A stretch of DNA of 64,000 nucleotides from Myxococcus sp046520405 (GTDB taxonomy: Bacteria > Myxococcota > Myxococcia > Myxococcales > Myxococcaceae): positions 9,094-73,093 of the forward strand of contig JBKGHI010000012.1 of the NCBI GenBank assembly GCA_046520405.1, written 5' to 3'. Below, piece after piece: positions 1 to 9,002 of this stretch (its first letter is position 1; each line of letters starts with the position of its first letter). Below the pieces are notes generated by a model. The model searched no databases. It had not been told where the DNA came from and saw only the letters and a list, made by a program, of their open reading frames with translations. Position numbers and translations under genes: made by a program.

Positions 1-2
1 AG

Positions 3-158
3 CGGAATGTCTGGATCGCGGCGGCCGTCACGATACTGCCAGGCGTCACCGTGGGTGAGAACTCGGTGGTGGGCGCTGGAGCGGTGGTGACCGGGGACGT
101 TGCCCCAAACAGCTTCGTGGCGGGCGTCCCCGCACGGCTGATGCGGCACCTGACGTGA
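3..158 (+). CDS. Hexapeptide-repeat O-acetyltransferase, C-terminal fragment
   Basis: The window opens inside a reading frame that ends at the TGA at 156-158; 51 residues are visible. They carry the left-handed beta-helix pattern of the LbH acetyltransferases (sugar and maltose O-acetyltransferase type): VWIAAAVTILPGV, then VGENSVVGAGAVVTGDV, and the usual closing AGVPARL. In this family a bound acetyl-CoA donates an acetyl group to a sugar or similar hydroxyl. The acceptor cannot be judged because the N-terminal part lies outside the window. Only the family is called. Confidence 0.8.
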   Translation, partial: RNVWIAAAVTILPGVTVGENSVVGAGAVVTGDVAPNSFVAGVPARLMRHLT

Positions 159-204
159 GAGGTTCCAGGGGGCACGTGTCGATGCCCCCTGGCCCCGGTC
201 GAGC

Positions 205-597
205 TCACGCGTTGGCGATGGACTTGGGCGGCAGCTTCAGCACCTGCCCGACCTTGATTTTATCCGGGTCCTTGAGCTGGTCCTTGTTGGCCTCGAAGAT
301 CTTCGGGTACAGCTTCATGTCCCCGTAGATGTCCTTGGCCAGCTTGCTCAGCGTGTCACCCGACTTGACGGTGTACAGGCCGTACGGCGTGTCATGCGTG
401 ACGGTGAGCATGACCATGACCTCGTTCTGCCAGTTCGGATGTCTGGCCTTGATCTGGTCCCACATCCGGTCCCGGTCCCAGGCATAGTCCACCGTCCCCT
501 TGATGATGAGCTTGCCGTTCTCCTCGCGCGTTTCGACTCTGGCGCCCACGTTCTTCGCCACGTCGAGCACGTCCTGGTAGTCATTCTGCAAGGCCAT
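205..597 (-). CDS. BON-LysM protein (YgaU/Kbp-like)
   Basis: A 130-residue protein with no signal peptide. Residues about 10-70 fit a BON domain and residues 75-123 form a LysM domain (YTVKSGDTLSKLAKDIYGD, closing KVGQVLKLP). This order and size match E. coli YgaU/Kbp, a small potassium-binding cytoplasmic protein. LysM in general binds glycan, so a wall role is also possible. The frame stays open far upstream, but the ATG at 597 is chosen because GGGAG lies eight bases before it and the domain begins right after. The 590 bases upstream hold only the remnant at 789-917. Confidence 0.85.
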   Translation of the reverse strand: MALQNDYQDVLDVAKNVGARVETREENGKLIIKGTVDYAWDRDRMWDQIKARHPNWQNEVMVMLTVTHDTPYGLYTVKSGDTLSKLAKDIYGDMKLYPKIFEANKDQLKDPDKIKVGQVLKLPPKSIANA

Positions 598-788
598 GGT
601 TGCTCCCTTTCCCCAGCGCGCACCGGAACGGGCGTGACGCCAGGCGGGGCGCAATGTACCCGCCGGGCTCCACGGGCCCGTCCCGGCTCGAGCCCGGGGA
701 GCGCCCGGATGGCGGACGGTCAACAGAGTCCAGCCCGCAGCTGTCTTGGATTGACGGCGGGCGGAGCGTGCTGCCTCCGCCTCGCGTG

Positions 789-917
789 TCAGTGACAGGT
801 CCGCGGCACCGTGAGCCTCGTCCGGGCTGGAGGGGTCCTCCAGGACCGGGTCCATGCCGCCACAGCCCGTCCCCAGAACACCGCGGCCAGCGTCACGCTC
901 ATCCACGTTGCTCGCAT
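789..917 (-). pseudogene. Possible remnant of a small lipoprotein gene
   Basis: An ATG at 917 has a good ribosome site (GGGGAG) and opens a signal-like stretch, MRATWMSVTLAAV. The frame then loses sense. Shifting one base at about 875 gives LGTGCGGMDPVLEDPSSP, a typical lipobox and acidic linker, in the frame that runs on toward the LysM gene. One lost G would explain this. The product would be a small secreted lipoprotein of unknown role. The case rests on the signal peptide and lipobox alone and is weak. Confidence 0.3.
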
Positions 918-1188
918 GATGACTCCCCGTCACGAGGAGGGTCCGGCGGCGCTGTGAATTGCCAGGATTCCGGCGGTGCCTGGATTCGGCAGGAGCGCCT
1001 GTGAATCCCAACCCTTGGCCTGTCTTGGAGTGGATGGTATGAACAGCGCACCCGTCTGGCCTTGAGTCCAGGGCCCGCGCGGTGCGCGCACTGCCTTCGC
1101 CTCACTGCTGTCACGAATCACTTCCGTCTGGGGGAGGCGGTGGGGCCTGGCCCTGCGTGTCGCTCCCGGGCAGGTCCTTGGAGCCTGG

Positions 1189-3938
1189 ATGTCGCCCCCA
1201 CGTGTTTCCCGTCCTTCCGCCTGGCGGCCCCGGGCCGCCGTCGTCGCCCTGACACTACTGCTGAGCGCGTGCGCCACGCTGCCGCAGCGTGGGCAGATCG
1301 TCATGCGCGACGTGGCCTTCCCGCTGCGGGACTTCCGCTTCCCCTCAGGCCTGCGCGTGGTGGTGGAGCAGGATGCGCGCTCGCCCGTGGTGGCGGTGGT
1401 CGCGATGGTGGGGGCTGGTGGCTCCAGTGACCCGGGGGGCAAGGAGGGCCTGGCGCACGTCGTGGAGCACCTCGCGTTCCGTTCCCGTCACGCGGGCGGC
1501 CGTCGGTGTGGCAGCGCCTGGAGGCGTCCGGGGCGGGCTACTACAACGCCTCCACCAGTCTGGACTACACGTCCTACGAGACGCTGGGGCCCAAGGAGGC
1601 CCTGCCCGTGCTCCTGAAGATGGAGGGGCAGCGCCTGTCCGCGCCGCTCGCGGGCGTGAGCCCGGAGGTCTTCGCGGTGGAGCGCGAGGTCGTCCGCAAC
1701 GAGCTCCGCCAGCGCAATGAGACGGGCTACGTGGGGCAGGTCTTCAGTTGGATGAACGCCGCGGCCTTCCCCGGCGGCCACCCCTATGCCCGTCCCCTGG
1801 CCGGGACGCATGAGTCGCTGTCCGCGCTCAGCCTGTCGGACGCGCAGCGCTTCGCCCGGGCGCACTACCGCCCGGAGAACGTCACGCTGGTCATCGCCGG
1901 GGACGTGGACCTGGCGGCCGTGGAGGCCACGCTCCGGGAGAACCTGCCGGAGGCCTGGATTGGGGCGGGGGCGCCCCTGGCGCTGGAGGCGCGTCTGCCC
2001 GCGCAGCCCGCCGCGCCGGCCACCACGCCCGCCCAGAAGTCAGTGCCCGTCTTCACCGCCGCGGTGCCCACGCCGGAGGTGTACCTGTCCTATGTGCTGC
2101 CGCGAGGCTTCGACGAGGCCAGCGCCGTCCAGGACTTCGTCCGCGCCACCTTCAGCCAGAACCTCTGGGGCGCGGTGCGCAATGACGGCGACATCGCCGA
2201 CATCTCCACCAACCTGATTCCCGGGACGCGCGCCTCGCTGCTGGTGGTGCGGGTGCGGCTCAGCCGGGGAGACGACCCGGTGCGCTCGGCGGGGAAGGTG
2301 CTGGACCAGGTGCAGAACGCGTGGGCGCAGGAGATTCAGCCGGGGTCGGTGCTGGGCCGCGAGTTCGACTTCCAGGCGATGCGTCGGCAGGTGGTGACGG
2401 GCATGGTGCTGGAGTCCGAGGACCTCCTGTCCCGCACCGAGCGCCGGGCGCAGCTCACCCACTTCACGCAGGACGTGCGCTCCTACACGCGCTCGCAGGT
2501 GGCGCTGATGGGGCTCGTCGGCGGCAAGGTGACGGACTTCGCCTACCAGTGGCTGCAGCGGGACCGGGTGCGCATCATCGTCGTTCGTCCCGGTGAGGTG
2601 CCCGGCGCGGCCCCGGAGAGCGCCGCCCTGGCGGCGGTCGAGGAGCCGTGGACCGCTCCCGCGGGGCGCGTGACTCCGTCCATGACGGCGGCGCTGGCGT
2701 CGCCCGTGCAAGTGCTCACGCTCGACAATGGCATGGAGGTGCTGCTCGCGCCGCGTCCGGGCCTCCCCGTCGTCCGCATCGGCGCGGCGCTGGGCGGTGG
2801 CTCGTCGTACGGCGCGAAGGCGGGCGTGGCGGACCTGGCCAACTGGGGCTCCTTCCGGGAGTCCTGGTTCGAGGGGCGCCCCAGCGACTGGGGCCTGCAT
2901 GCGTCCTCGTCTTTCCAGCGCGACCACCTGCGCGTGGGCCTCTCCGGCACCGCGGGCAACGTTGGCAACATGCTGGCGATGCTGGCCGAGCAGCTCGATT
3001 CCACGCGGACCTCCGAGGACGTGGTTCGCTACTACCGCGAGCAGGTGCTGCCCTGGCGCCAGGCGATGGACACCAACCCGGAGCTCCTGGCCGAGCGTCA
3101 CCTCCAGAAGGCGCTCTATGGAACGCATCCCTATGCGCGCGAGGCCACCAGCGCGGACCTGGGCGCGGTGTCCTGGACGGAAGCCGAGGAGTGGCTGAAG
3201 GACGTGTACCGGCCGGCCAACACGGTGGTCGTCATCGCCGGTGAGTTCGACGTGAAGGAAGTGGAAGGCCTGGCTCGCAAGTACCTGGGCGGCTGGAGCC
3301 GGGGGAAGGCGAAGCCCGTCGCCACGCCGCCCGCGCCTGCGCTGCCGGCTGCCACGGCGAACGCGAAGGCGCTGCTCACGCCGCGTCCGGGCGCGAGCCA
3401 GGCGCAGGTGCACCTGGCCTGCCGGCTGCCCACGGCCACGCCCGAACTGGAGGCGCGCTACGCGTTGATGGCGGAGCTGATTCACGGCCACGCCTCGGGG
3501 GAGATGCGCTCGCGCCGGGGCGCGACCTACGGCTTCTCCGCGCGGCCCTGGCTGGGGCGTGGCGGCGCGGCGCACCTGGTGCTGGAGGGCGCGGTGGACG
3601 CGCGGCGCATGGGCGAAGGCATCAGCACGGTCCGCGGCATCCTCGCGTCCTTCGCGAAGGAAGTGTCCGCGCCGGTGCTGGAGCGGGCCCGGCGGGGGAT
3701 GCTGGCGCAGCAGGCCGTCTCCTTCATCTCCTCGGAGGCCTGGGTGAACGCGCTGCTGACCGCGCGTGTCCGGGGCTTCTCGCCCGAGGCGGTGACGGGC
3801 CGGCCCGCGCTGCTCCAGGCGGTGACGGCCGAGTCCCTGCGGCAGGAGTTCGAAGGCTGCTACCAGCGGCTCGTCGTCTCCGTCACCGCCGATGAGGGCC
3901 AGGCGCGGTCGGCCATCCAGGCCCTGTCCCAGCCGTAG
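1189..3938 (+). pseudogene. M16 family zinc protease lipoprotein, frameshifted
   Basis: Two frames make one M16 (pitrilysin/PqqL-type) protease of about 916 residues. The first part starts at 1189 with a lipoprotein signal (LTLLLSAC) and carries the inverted zinc motif HVVEH at residues 90-94. The second frame, open from 1506, continues with VWQRLEASGAGYYNAST, the downstream acidic motif VEREVVRNELR and a second, inactive-type M16 domain from about 2700. The join needs one extra base near 1492-1500, where GGCCGTC would read GGCCCGTC. The family cleaves peptides in the periplasm or at the surface. If the deletion is real, the catalytic HVVEH is cut off from the rest and the gene is dead. If it is a sequence error, the gene is intact. 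Confidence 0.8.
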
Positions 3939-4053
3939 CCCTTCGCGTCCCCCTGCCTGCTGTCCGTCCCACCGAGGCAAGGGCCGCCATCCGCCTCCGT
4001 GTCCCTGGCTGCTTATCTTGAGGCCGCCAGGGACCAGCCAGGGGGAAGGACGC

Positions 4054-4923
4054 ATGCGGTGGCAGGGGGGACGTCGCAGCTCGAATGTCGAGGACCGGCG
4101 GGGAAGTGGCCTGGGCCGCCCGCTGGCGGTGGGAGGCGGCGCGGCCTCCATCATCGTGGCGTTGCTGGTGCTGTTTCTCGGAGGCGACCCGTCCCAGCTC
4201 GGGCTGGGCGACGAGGACCCTCGAACCGTGGACGGCACCGGCGGCTCCGGTCCGCCCCTGGACCCGCGACAGGAAGAGCTGAAGGACTTCGTGTCCGTCG
4301 TGCTCGCGGACACGGAGGACACCTGGCCGGAAGTGCTCGCGCCCGTGGGCGTGCAATACGCGCAGCCTCGGCTGGTGCTCTTCACGGACGCGGTGCAGTC
4401 CGCGTGCGGCTTCCAGGAGAGCGCGGTGGGGCCCTTCTACTGCCCGCCGGACCGGCGCGTGTACCTGGACCTCGGCTTCTTCGATGCGCTGGACCGGCGC
4501 TTCGGCGCGCCCGGTGACTTCGCGCAGGCCTATGTCGTGGCGCACGAGGTGGGGCACCACGTGCAGAACCAGTTGGGCATCTCCCGGCAGGTCCAGTCGC
4601 TGCGCGGCCGCCTGTCTCCCGAGGAGGCCAATGCCCTGTCCGTCCTCCAGGAGCTCCAGGCGGACTGCTTCGCCGGCATCTGGGCGCACCACGCGCAGCG
4701 CCAGCGGCAGCTCCTGGAGTCAGGCGACGTCGAGGAGGGCCTGGCCGCCGCGAGCGCCATTGGCGACGACAACTTGCAGCGCCGCGCCCAGGGGTACGTC
4801 GTCCCGGAGTCCTTCACCCACGGCTCCTCCGCGCAGCGCGTCGCCTGGTTCCGGCGCGGGTTGGAGCAGGGCACGCTCGAAGCGTGTGACACCTTCAACG
4901 ACGAAGGCGCGCGCGCTCGCTGA
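4054..4923 (+). CDS. Neutral zinc metallopeptidase, YpfJ family
   Basis: A 289-residue protein with one N-terminal membrane segment (about residues 27-45, SIIVALLVLFLGG) after a short basic lead. The catalytic domain follows, with the zinc motif HEVGH at residues 164-168 and the family patterns ACGFQESAVGPFYCP and LQELQADCFAG, where the Glu in ELQADC is the likely third ligand. These match COG2321/YpfJ. The physiological substrate of the family is not known. The ATG at 4054 follows GGGGGAAGGA and gives the usual length. It stands 115 bases after the M16 gene, on the same strand, so a shared transcript is possible. Confidence 0.88.
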   Translation: MRWQGGRRSSNVEDRRGSGLGRPLAVGGGAASIIVALLVLFLGGDPSQLGLGDEDPRTVDGTGGSGPPLDPRQEELKDFVSVVLADTEDTWPEVLAPVGVQYAQPRLVLFTDAVQSACGFQESAVGPFYCPPDRRVYLDLGFFDALDRRFGAPGDFAQAYVVAHEVGHHVQNQLGISRQVQSLRGRLSPEEANALSVLQELQADCFAGIWAHHAQRQRQLLESGDVEEGLAAASAIGDDNLQRRAQGYVVPESFTHGSSAQRVAWFRRGLEQGTLEACDTFNDEGARAR

Positions 4924-4947
4924 GGACGCGCCGTAGTCCCGCTTGCG

Positions 4948-5934
4948 TCAGCCGAGCTGGTCCACGGGAACCAGCAGGACGTCCCGCAGACGCCAGTCGA
5001 GGCGCTTGAGGTCCTCGGCGGCGTTGCCCAGCCGGGTGACGAGCTCCGGGCCCCTTTCTCTCGGCACCACGCGCACGTCCGCGCAGAAGACGTGCCCATC
5101 CTCTCGCACGCGCACCTGCGCGTCCTCCACCCAGTCCAGGCCGCACAGCGCTTCGTGAATCCGGCGCGGCAGGGGCTCGGCGTGCTTGGAGTCCAGCGTG
5201 CGCGGCGCGCGGTCCATCAAATCTCCCAGCGCGGTGCGCAGGTGCCGCTGTCCGTCCCAGGCGATGTCCAGCGCGATGACGCCCGCGGCCACCGCGTCCG
5301 CCCACCACCAACCCAGGCCAATGCCCAACACGCCCAGCATGGCGGCCACCGCCGTGAGCCAGTCCGCCTTGTTCATCAGCGCGTCGGCGTAGAGCACCTT
5401 GTCGTGGAGAGACTTCGCCAGCGGCAGCTTCGCCCGGCCCAGCAGCACGGAGGGGACGGCCGACCACAGCAGGGCCGCCAGCATCAGCCAGCCCATCCAC
5501 ACCGTGTGGCCGAACAACTGCGTGGTGCCGATGGAGGGGTATTCCATGCGCACCAGCTTGAGGGCGGACTCCACCAGCAACCACAGCCCCATGAAGAGCA
5601 GCGCCACCGAGCCCACCAGGTACGCCACGGTGACGGCGCGGTGGTAGCCATAGGGGTACTCGGCGGAGGGCTTCCGGTGCGCCACCCGGCTGCCCACCAG
5701 GAAGGAGATGGGCGGGATGAGGCTGAGCAGGTCCTCCAGCCACGCCGCCTTCATGGCCTGGGACGCGCCCAGCGTGAGGTAGATGACCGTGATGGCGGAC
5801 AGGAGATAGAGCAGCGCCCAGGTCTCCAGCCGCTTCGCGCGCTTGAGGACGCGGTGCTTGTCGTCGGGGAGGTCCGTCGCGTCCACCGGCCCGCGCCCAT
5901 GGCCGTCATGCTGTTTCCCGTGGCGCCAGCTCAT
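4948..5934 (-). CDS. Cation diffusion facilitator (CDF) transporter
   Basis: A 328-residue membrane protein with six hydrophobic segments and a cytoplasmic C-terminal ferredoxin-like domain (from about residue 245, RIHEALCGLDWVEDAQVRV). Helix II/V acidic positions of the family are present in YADALMNKADW and WWWADAVAAG. CDF proteins exchange protons for zinc, cobalt, iron or similar ions and remove them from the cytoplasm. The N-terminus is His-rich (HGKQHDGHG), which fits metal handling. Its ATG at 5934 overlaps the stop of the upstream binding lipoprotein by four bases (ATGA), so the two are translationally coupled. Confidence 0.88.
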   Translation of the reverse strand: MSWRHGKQHDGHGRGPVDATDLPDDKHRVLKRAKRLETWALLYLLSAITVIYLTLGASQAMKAAWLEDLLSLIPPISFLVGSRVAHRKPSAEYPYGYHRAVTVAYLVGSVALLFMGLWLLVESALKLVRMEYPSIGTTQLFGHTVWMGWLMLAALLWSAVPSVLLGRAKLPLAKSLHDKVLYADALMNKADWLTAVAAMLGVLGIGLGWWWADAVAAGVIALDIAWDGQRHLRTALGDLMDRAPRTLDSKHAEPLPRRIHEALCGLDWVEDAQVRVREDGHVFCADVRVVPRERGPELVTRLGNAAEDLKRLDWRLRDVLLVPVDQLG

Positions 5935-6668
5935 CGCCGCACCTCCGGTGAAACGGCGTCGGCTCGCGCCGAGGCCACCAGGCCCCGCCGGATGGGCTCG
6001 GCCTGCTCCAGGACGAAGCGGTCCACCGTGAGCAGCCAGCGGTTCTCTCCGGCGGGGACCACCCAGATGCGCTTCTCCTCGCGCAGCACCTCTTCGCCCG
6101 CCACATAGCCCCAGGCCTCGAGCTGCCAGTCCCAGGCGGCCCGGAGCCCGGGGGCTTCGTGCAGCCGGTCCACCTCGCGGACCTGGGCGCCCGAAGCCTG
6201 GAGCTGGGGCCCGGCGCTGCTGCCTCGCGCCACGGACACGGACGCGCCCTCCAGGGACTCGGGGACCGTCTGTCCCGGAGGCGCGCCCACCCGCATCCGC
6301 GTGGTGAGGTAGGTCTGTCCCGAGCCGAGCTGCTTCACCCACGGCGACTTCACGGAGATGCCGCCAACCACCAGGTCCACGGCGCGCTCCTCCAGGGCGT
6401 GCATCAGCTCGGCTTCCGGGGCCACCGTCCAGGCCACGCGCGCCCCCAGTTGCTCGGCCAGCCGTGACACGGCCTGGGCTTCGGGGCCCGTGGGCTGACC
6501 ATCCTGGAACCCGGTCCAGGGCTCGTGGCGGACCAGCCCGGCGCGCAGCACGCCTTCGCGGAGGATGCGCTCCTGCGTTCCATTCGTATCCCGGGGAAGG
6601 CCGCAGGCACTCGAGGCCAGCGACAACCACCCGACCAACAGCACTCCGACACACCTGGCGCCGCGCAC
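5931..6668 (-). CDS. Periplasmic substrate-binding lipoprotein (SBP type 3)
   Basis: A 245-residue lipoprotein with signal and lipobox LASSAC. The mature part has the bacterial extracellular solute-binding family 3 layout: REGVLRAGLVRHEPWTGF at the start, then LEERAVDLVVGGISV and a second lobe. Such proteins bind amino acids or small organic ions and feed an ABC permease, but none is adjacent. Instead the gene overlaps a CDF exporter by four bases, so a metal or metal-complex ligand is possible; this is inference. The GTG at 6668 is preferred to the upstream start because GGAGGAGG lies eight bases before it. Confidence 0.72.
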   Translation of the reverse strand: MRGARCVGVLLVGWLSLASSACGLPRDTNGTQERILREGVLRAGLVRHEPWTGFQDGQPTGPEAQAVSRLAEQLGARVAWTVAPEAELMHALEERAVDLVVGGISVKSPWVKQLGSGQTYLTTRMRVGAPPGQTVPESLEGASVSVARGSSAGPQLQASGAQVREVDRLHEAPGLRAAWDWQLEAWGYVAGEEVLREEKRIWVVPAGENRWLLTVDRFVLEQAEPIRRGLVASARADAVSPEVRR

Positions 6669-6794
6669 CGTTCGAGCCTCCTCCCGGATGTTCAATCGCA
6701 CCGGGAAAGGTGGGGACGCAGTGGGCGGGGCGCTACGCGTCTTGAACCCTCTCCAAGGCCGGGCGGGCCGCCTGGCGCCTGGAGGCTCGCCAGC

Positions 6795-7187
6795 TCAGTC
6801 CAGATATCCCCAGCGGTCCTCCTCGAAGACGAAGAAGGGGCGCCCGAAGGGAATCCGGTCCGTCCACCCCAGCACGTGCCGGGGCGCGTCCGCCGAGCCG
6901 CTCACGTCGTAGGTGAAGCCGAAGTGTGGCTCGCTGTACTTGGCGGGGGGCAGCTCGGGGAGGAACTCCGGGACGAGCTGTTCCAGCGTGTCGGGGAGCC
7001 GCCCGTGCTTCGCCTGATAGGCGCGGCACGACGCGATGAGCAGCTCCGCGTTGCGCTGGGCCCGCTCCCCGTCCTTCCTCCCGGGCCGGAGCACCCGGTA
7101 CAGCGTCAGGGGGATGGCGACTGCATTCCACAGCAGCCCCCCAGCTTTGCCGAGGAGGCGGTGAAGGGTTCTCTGGGCCGCGTCCAT
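6795..7187 (-). CDS. Hypothetical protein with pilin-like C-terminal segment
   Basis: 130 residues with a strong ribosome site (AAAGGAGG) before the ATG at 7187. An N-terminal amphipathic or hydrophobic stretch (GGLLWNAVAIPLTLYRVL) may be a membrane anchor. The middle, AELLIASCRAYQAKHGRLP followed by LEQLVPEFLPELP, resembles the mature helix of type II secretion pseudopilins. There is no prepilin cleavage motif, so it is not called one. It is followed downstream on the same strand by the binding lipoprotein, with a 126-base gap. Function not recognised. Confidence 0.6.
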   Translation of the reverse strand: MDAAQRTLHRLLGKAGGLLWNAVAIPLTLYRVLRPGRKDGERAQRNAELLIASCRAYQAKHGRLPDTLEQLVPEFLPELPPAKYSEPHFGFTYDVSGSADAPRHVLGWTDRIPFGRPFFVFEEDRWGYLD

Positions 7188-7262
7188 GCGCGCCTCCTTT
7201 TCTAGGGCGCCACCATCGCACGTCCGCCGGCTGCCTATCTTCTCCAAGAGGAGGATAACGCC

Positions 7263-7451
7263 ATGCCAGACATCGATGCGCCGCGGCCCCGAGCCGGGCC
7301 GCCAGACGACGCGAAGGAGCGGCAGGGGGACTACATGGAGGAGGAACCCGGCCACACCCCAGGGAGCGCCGAAGGCGACGACGAGGACGCGCCGCACCGG
7401 CTGCGCCCCTACCCGGACCCGGACCACACCCCGGGGCAGGCCGAGGGCTGA
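7263..7451 (+). CDS. Small acidic, proline-rich hypothetical protein
   Basis: A 62-residue frame with a clear ribosome site (GAGGAGG) seven bases before the ATG. The sequence is low in complexity, rich in Pro, Asp, Glu and Gly, and contains two copies of HTPG followed by SAEG or QAEG (about residues 31-37 and 56-62), so it is probably disordered. It is divergent from the 6795-7187 gene across about 75 bases. The good start and the internal repeat support it being real; no function can be assigned. Confidence 0.55.
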   Translation: MPDIDAPRPRAGPPDDAKERQGDYMEEEPGHTPGSAEGDDEDAPHRLRPYPDPDHTPGQAEG

Positions 7452-7470
7452 GCGTCAGCCCGCCCGGGGC

Positions 7471-8067
7471 CTACCAGGTGACGACGTAGGTGCAGGAGCT
7501 CGCGCCCTTCTGGCGGCACCCCGCGGAAGGGTCGTGGGTGAGGGTGGCGTCGGGCGCGAAGCGCTGCGCCATGCCCTTCACCAGGCCCATGTCGAAGCGG
7601 CATGGGTAGGGATTGTCGAGGACGATGCGGGCCTCATTCCGGCCTTCCACGGGATGGAAGTGGTAGTGGCCAATGCCCTCCAGCTTCTCTCCCGTGACGG
7701 GGTTGAACATGCCCCTGCCGTCCTTGCGGTGGTTCATGTGGTAGGCCACGTCGATGGAAGCCAGCGCTGAGCGGACGTCGTTGATGTTCGCGGGGAACAC
7801 GGCCTTCTGCGGAACGATGGACCCGACCTTCTCCAGCCCACGTCCGCCCAGCAGGCTGTCGATCTTCTTGTAGGCCTGGAGGTAGTCCTCCAGGGGGTAC
7901 CAGCCGTTGTCGTCGACGGTGAGCTGACCGTTGGCGTCGCGTGACTGGACCTTCATCGTCTCCAGCAGGACGCCAAGGAGGACGCTGAACGACTTCACGG
8001 CTTCGACGACGGAGGCGACGCTGGCGCCGGAAGCGGTGATGCCGCGCCAGGGGGAGTCAGTGGACAT
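7471..8067 (-). CDS. V4R-like sensor domain protein, partner of the STAS regulator
   Basis: A 198-residue soluble protein. The C-terminal part has a pattern seen in V4R and related ligand-binding domains: VLDNPYPCRFDMGLVKGM, then AGCRQKGASSCTYVVTW, with three Cys in register with that fold. The middle contains VGSIVPQKAVFPANI and GHYHFHPVEG. It follows the RsbR-type gene by only 20 bases and is surely cotranscribed. A role as a sensor acting with the STAS protein is inferred from that pairing. The family call is by pattern only. A myxobacterial lineage-specific domain is the main alternative. Confidence 0.55.
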   Translation of the reverse strand: MSTDSPWRGITASGASVASVVEAVKSFSVLLGVLLETMKVQSRDANGQLTVDDNGWYPLEDYLQAYKKIDSLLGGRGLEKVGSIVPQKAVFPANINDVRSALASIDVAYHMNHRKDGRGMFNPVTGEKLEGIGHYHFHPVEGRNEARIVLDNPYPCRFDMGLVKGMAQRFAPDATLTHDPSAGCRQKGASSCTYVVTW

Positions 8068-8087
8068 GATGGAGGCTCCGAAGGGGA

Positions 8088-8780
8088 TTAGCGGCCCGTG
8101 GCTTCGAAGGCCCGGTGCGAGTTCTGTCCGCGCAGATAGAGGAAGCACTCCTTGAGGCCGTCGCGGAGGCTGCCCAGCGTCTTCACGTCCCGGAGGTCCA
8201 CGCCAATCTGGGTGAGCGTCTGCGCCACGAAGGGGCTGATGCCCGTGACGACGCAGTAGGTGCCGAGCAGCCGCGCCGCGTTCACCATCTTGATGAAGTG
8301 ATTCGCCGTCGCGGTGTCCACCACCTCCATGCCCGTGATGTCGATGATGGCGCACCGGGCCTTGCCCTGGGAGATGCGGTGCAGCAGCCGCTCCGTCATG
8401 TCCACCGAGCGCTGTGTGTCCATCACCCCGACGATGGGCAGCGTGAGGATGTCCTCCCACAGCTCGATGATGGGCGTGGACAAGTCCCGGATGGCCAGCC
8501 GCTGCTGCTCGATGGTGGAGAGCTTCTCCTCCAGCTCCCGGCGCGCGGCGTCGAGCTTCTGGATGGACTGCTCGTTCGCCTGCACGGACGCGTGGAGCTG
8601 GCGGGCGAAGAGGTTGATGGTCTCCTCGAACGAGGAGAACGAATCTTCCCGGGTGATGGGGATGAGGTGCTGGGGCGGGTCGAACTCACCGAGTGAAATC
8701 ATGGCCAGCACATCACGAATACGCTCGATGCGGTCGGCATCGACCGAGATGGTATGGGAGTCCGCCGATGGCTGGGTCAT
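8088..8780 (-). CDS. RsbR-type STAS domain regulator
   Basis: 230 residues. The first 60 form a small helical segment. A long coiled coil runs from about residue 60 to 98 (FARQLHASVQANEQSIQKL and on). The STAS domain follows, opening with the RsbR signature LSTPIIELWEDILTLPIVG and containing CAIIDITGMEVVDTATANH. In RsbR-like proteins such STAS domains are phosphorylated on Ser/Thr and control partner kinases; here the TATANH loop offers the Thr. No RsbS or RsbT gene is adjacent. It is the first gene of a two-gene operon with the V4R-like protein. The 222 bases upstream are AT-richer than the surroundings and should hold the promoter. Confidence 0.82.
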   Translation of the reverse strand: MTQPSADSHTISVDADRIERIRDVLAMISLGEFDPPQHLIPITREDSFSSFEETINLFARQLHASVQANEQSIQKLDAARRELEEKLSTIEQQRLAIRDLSTPIIELWEDILTLPIVGVMDTQRSVDMTERLLHRISQGKARCAIIDITGMEVVDTATANHFIKMVNAARLLGTYCVVTGISPFVAQTLTQIGVDLRDVKTLGSLRDGLKECFLYLRGQNSHRAFEATGR

Positions 8781-9002
8781 GTGTTGAGCAGGCAGGCTGA
8801 ACAGGATGCGGCCTGTGGATGTGTCGCCGCGAATCCGGTCGCCATGACTGCGTTTGTTTATGCCGGAAAATTCTCAGGCCAGCAACGGGTGGGGGCTGAC
8901 CCGTTTGAAACAATGAGAGAGATTGGGGAGGACTTGGAAGCGTGTTGGGCGCGGAAACAATGGCAGAGCTGTGTTTCAGCGTGAGAAGCGAGCAATCCCG
9001 GC

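Noticed and set aside
205..1011. A 268-codon open frame that includes the LysM gene with a long N-terminal extension.
   Set aside because: The extension has no domain, and a strong ribosome site and the conserved start are at 597. The open frame is a high-GC effect.
2040..4385. A 781-codon minus-strand open frame over the M16 gene.
   Set aside because: Arg/Gly/His-rich shadow without any motif, opposite a well-supported protease.
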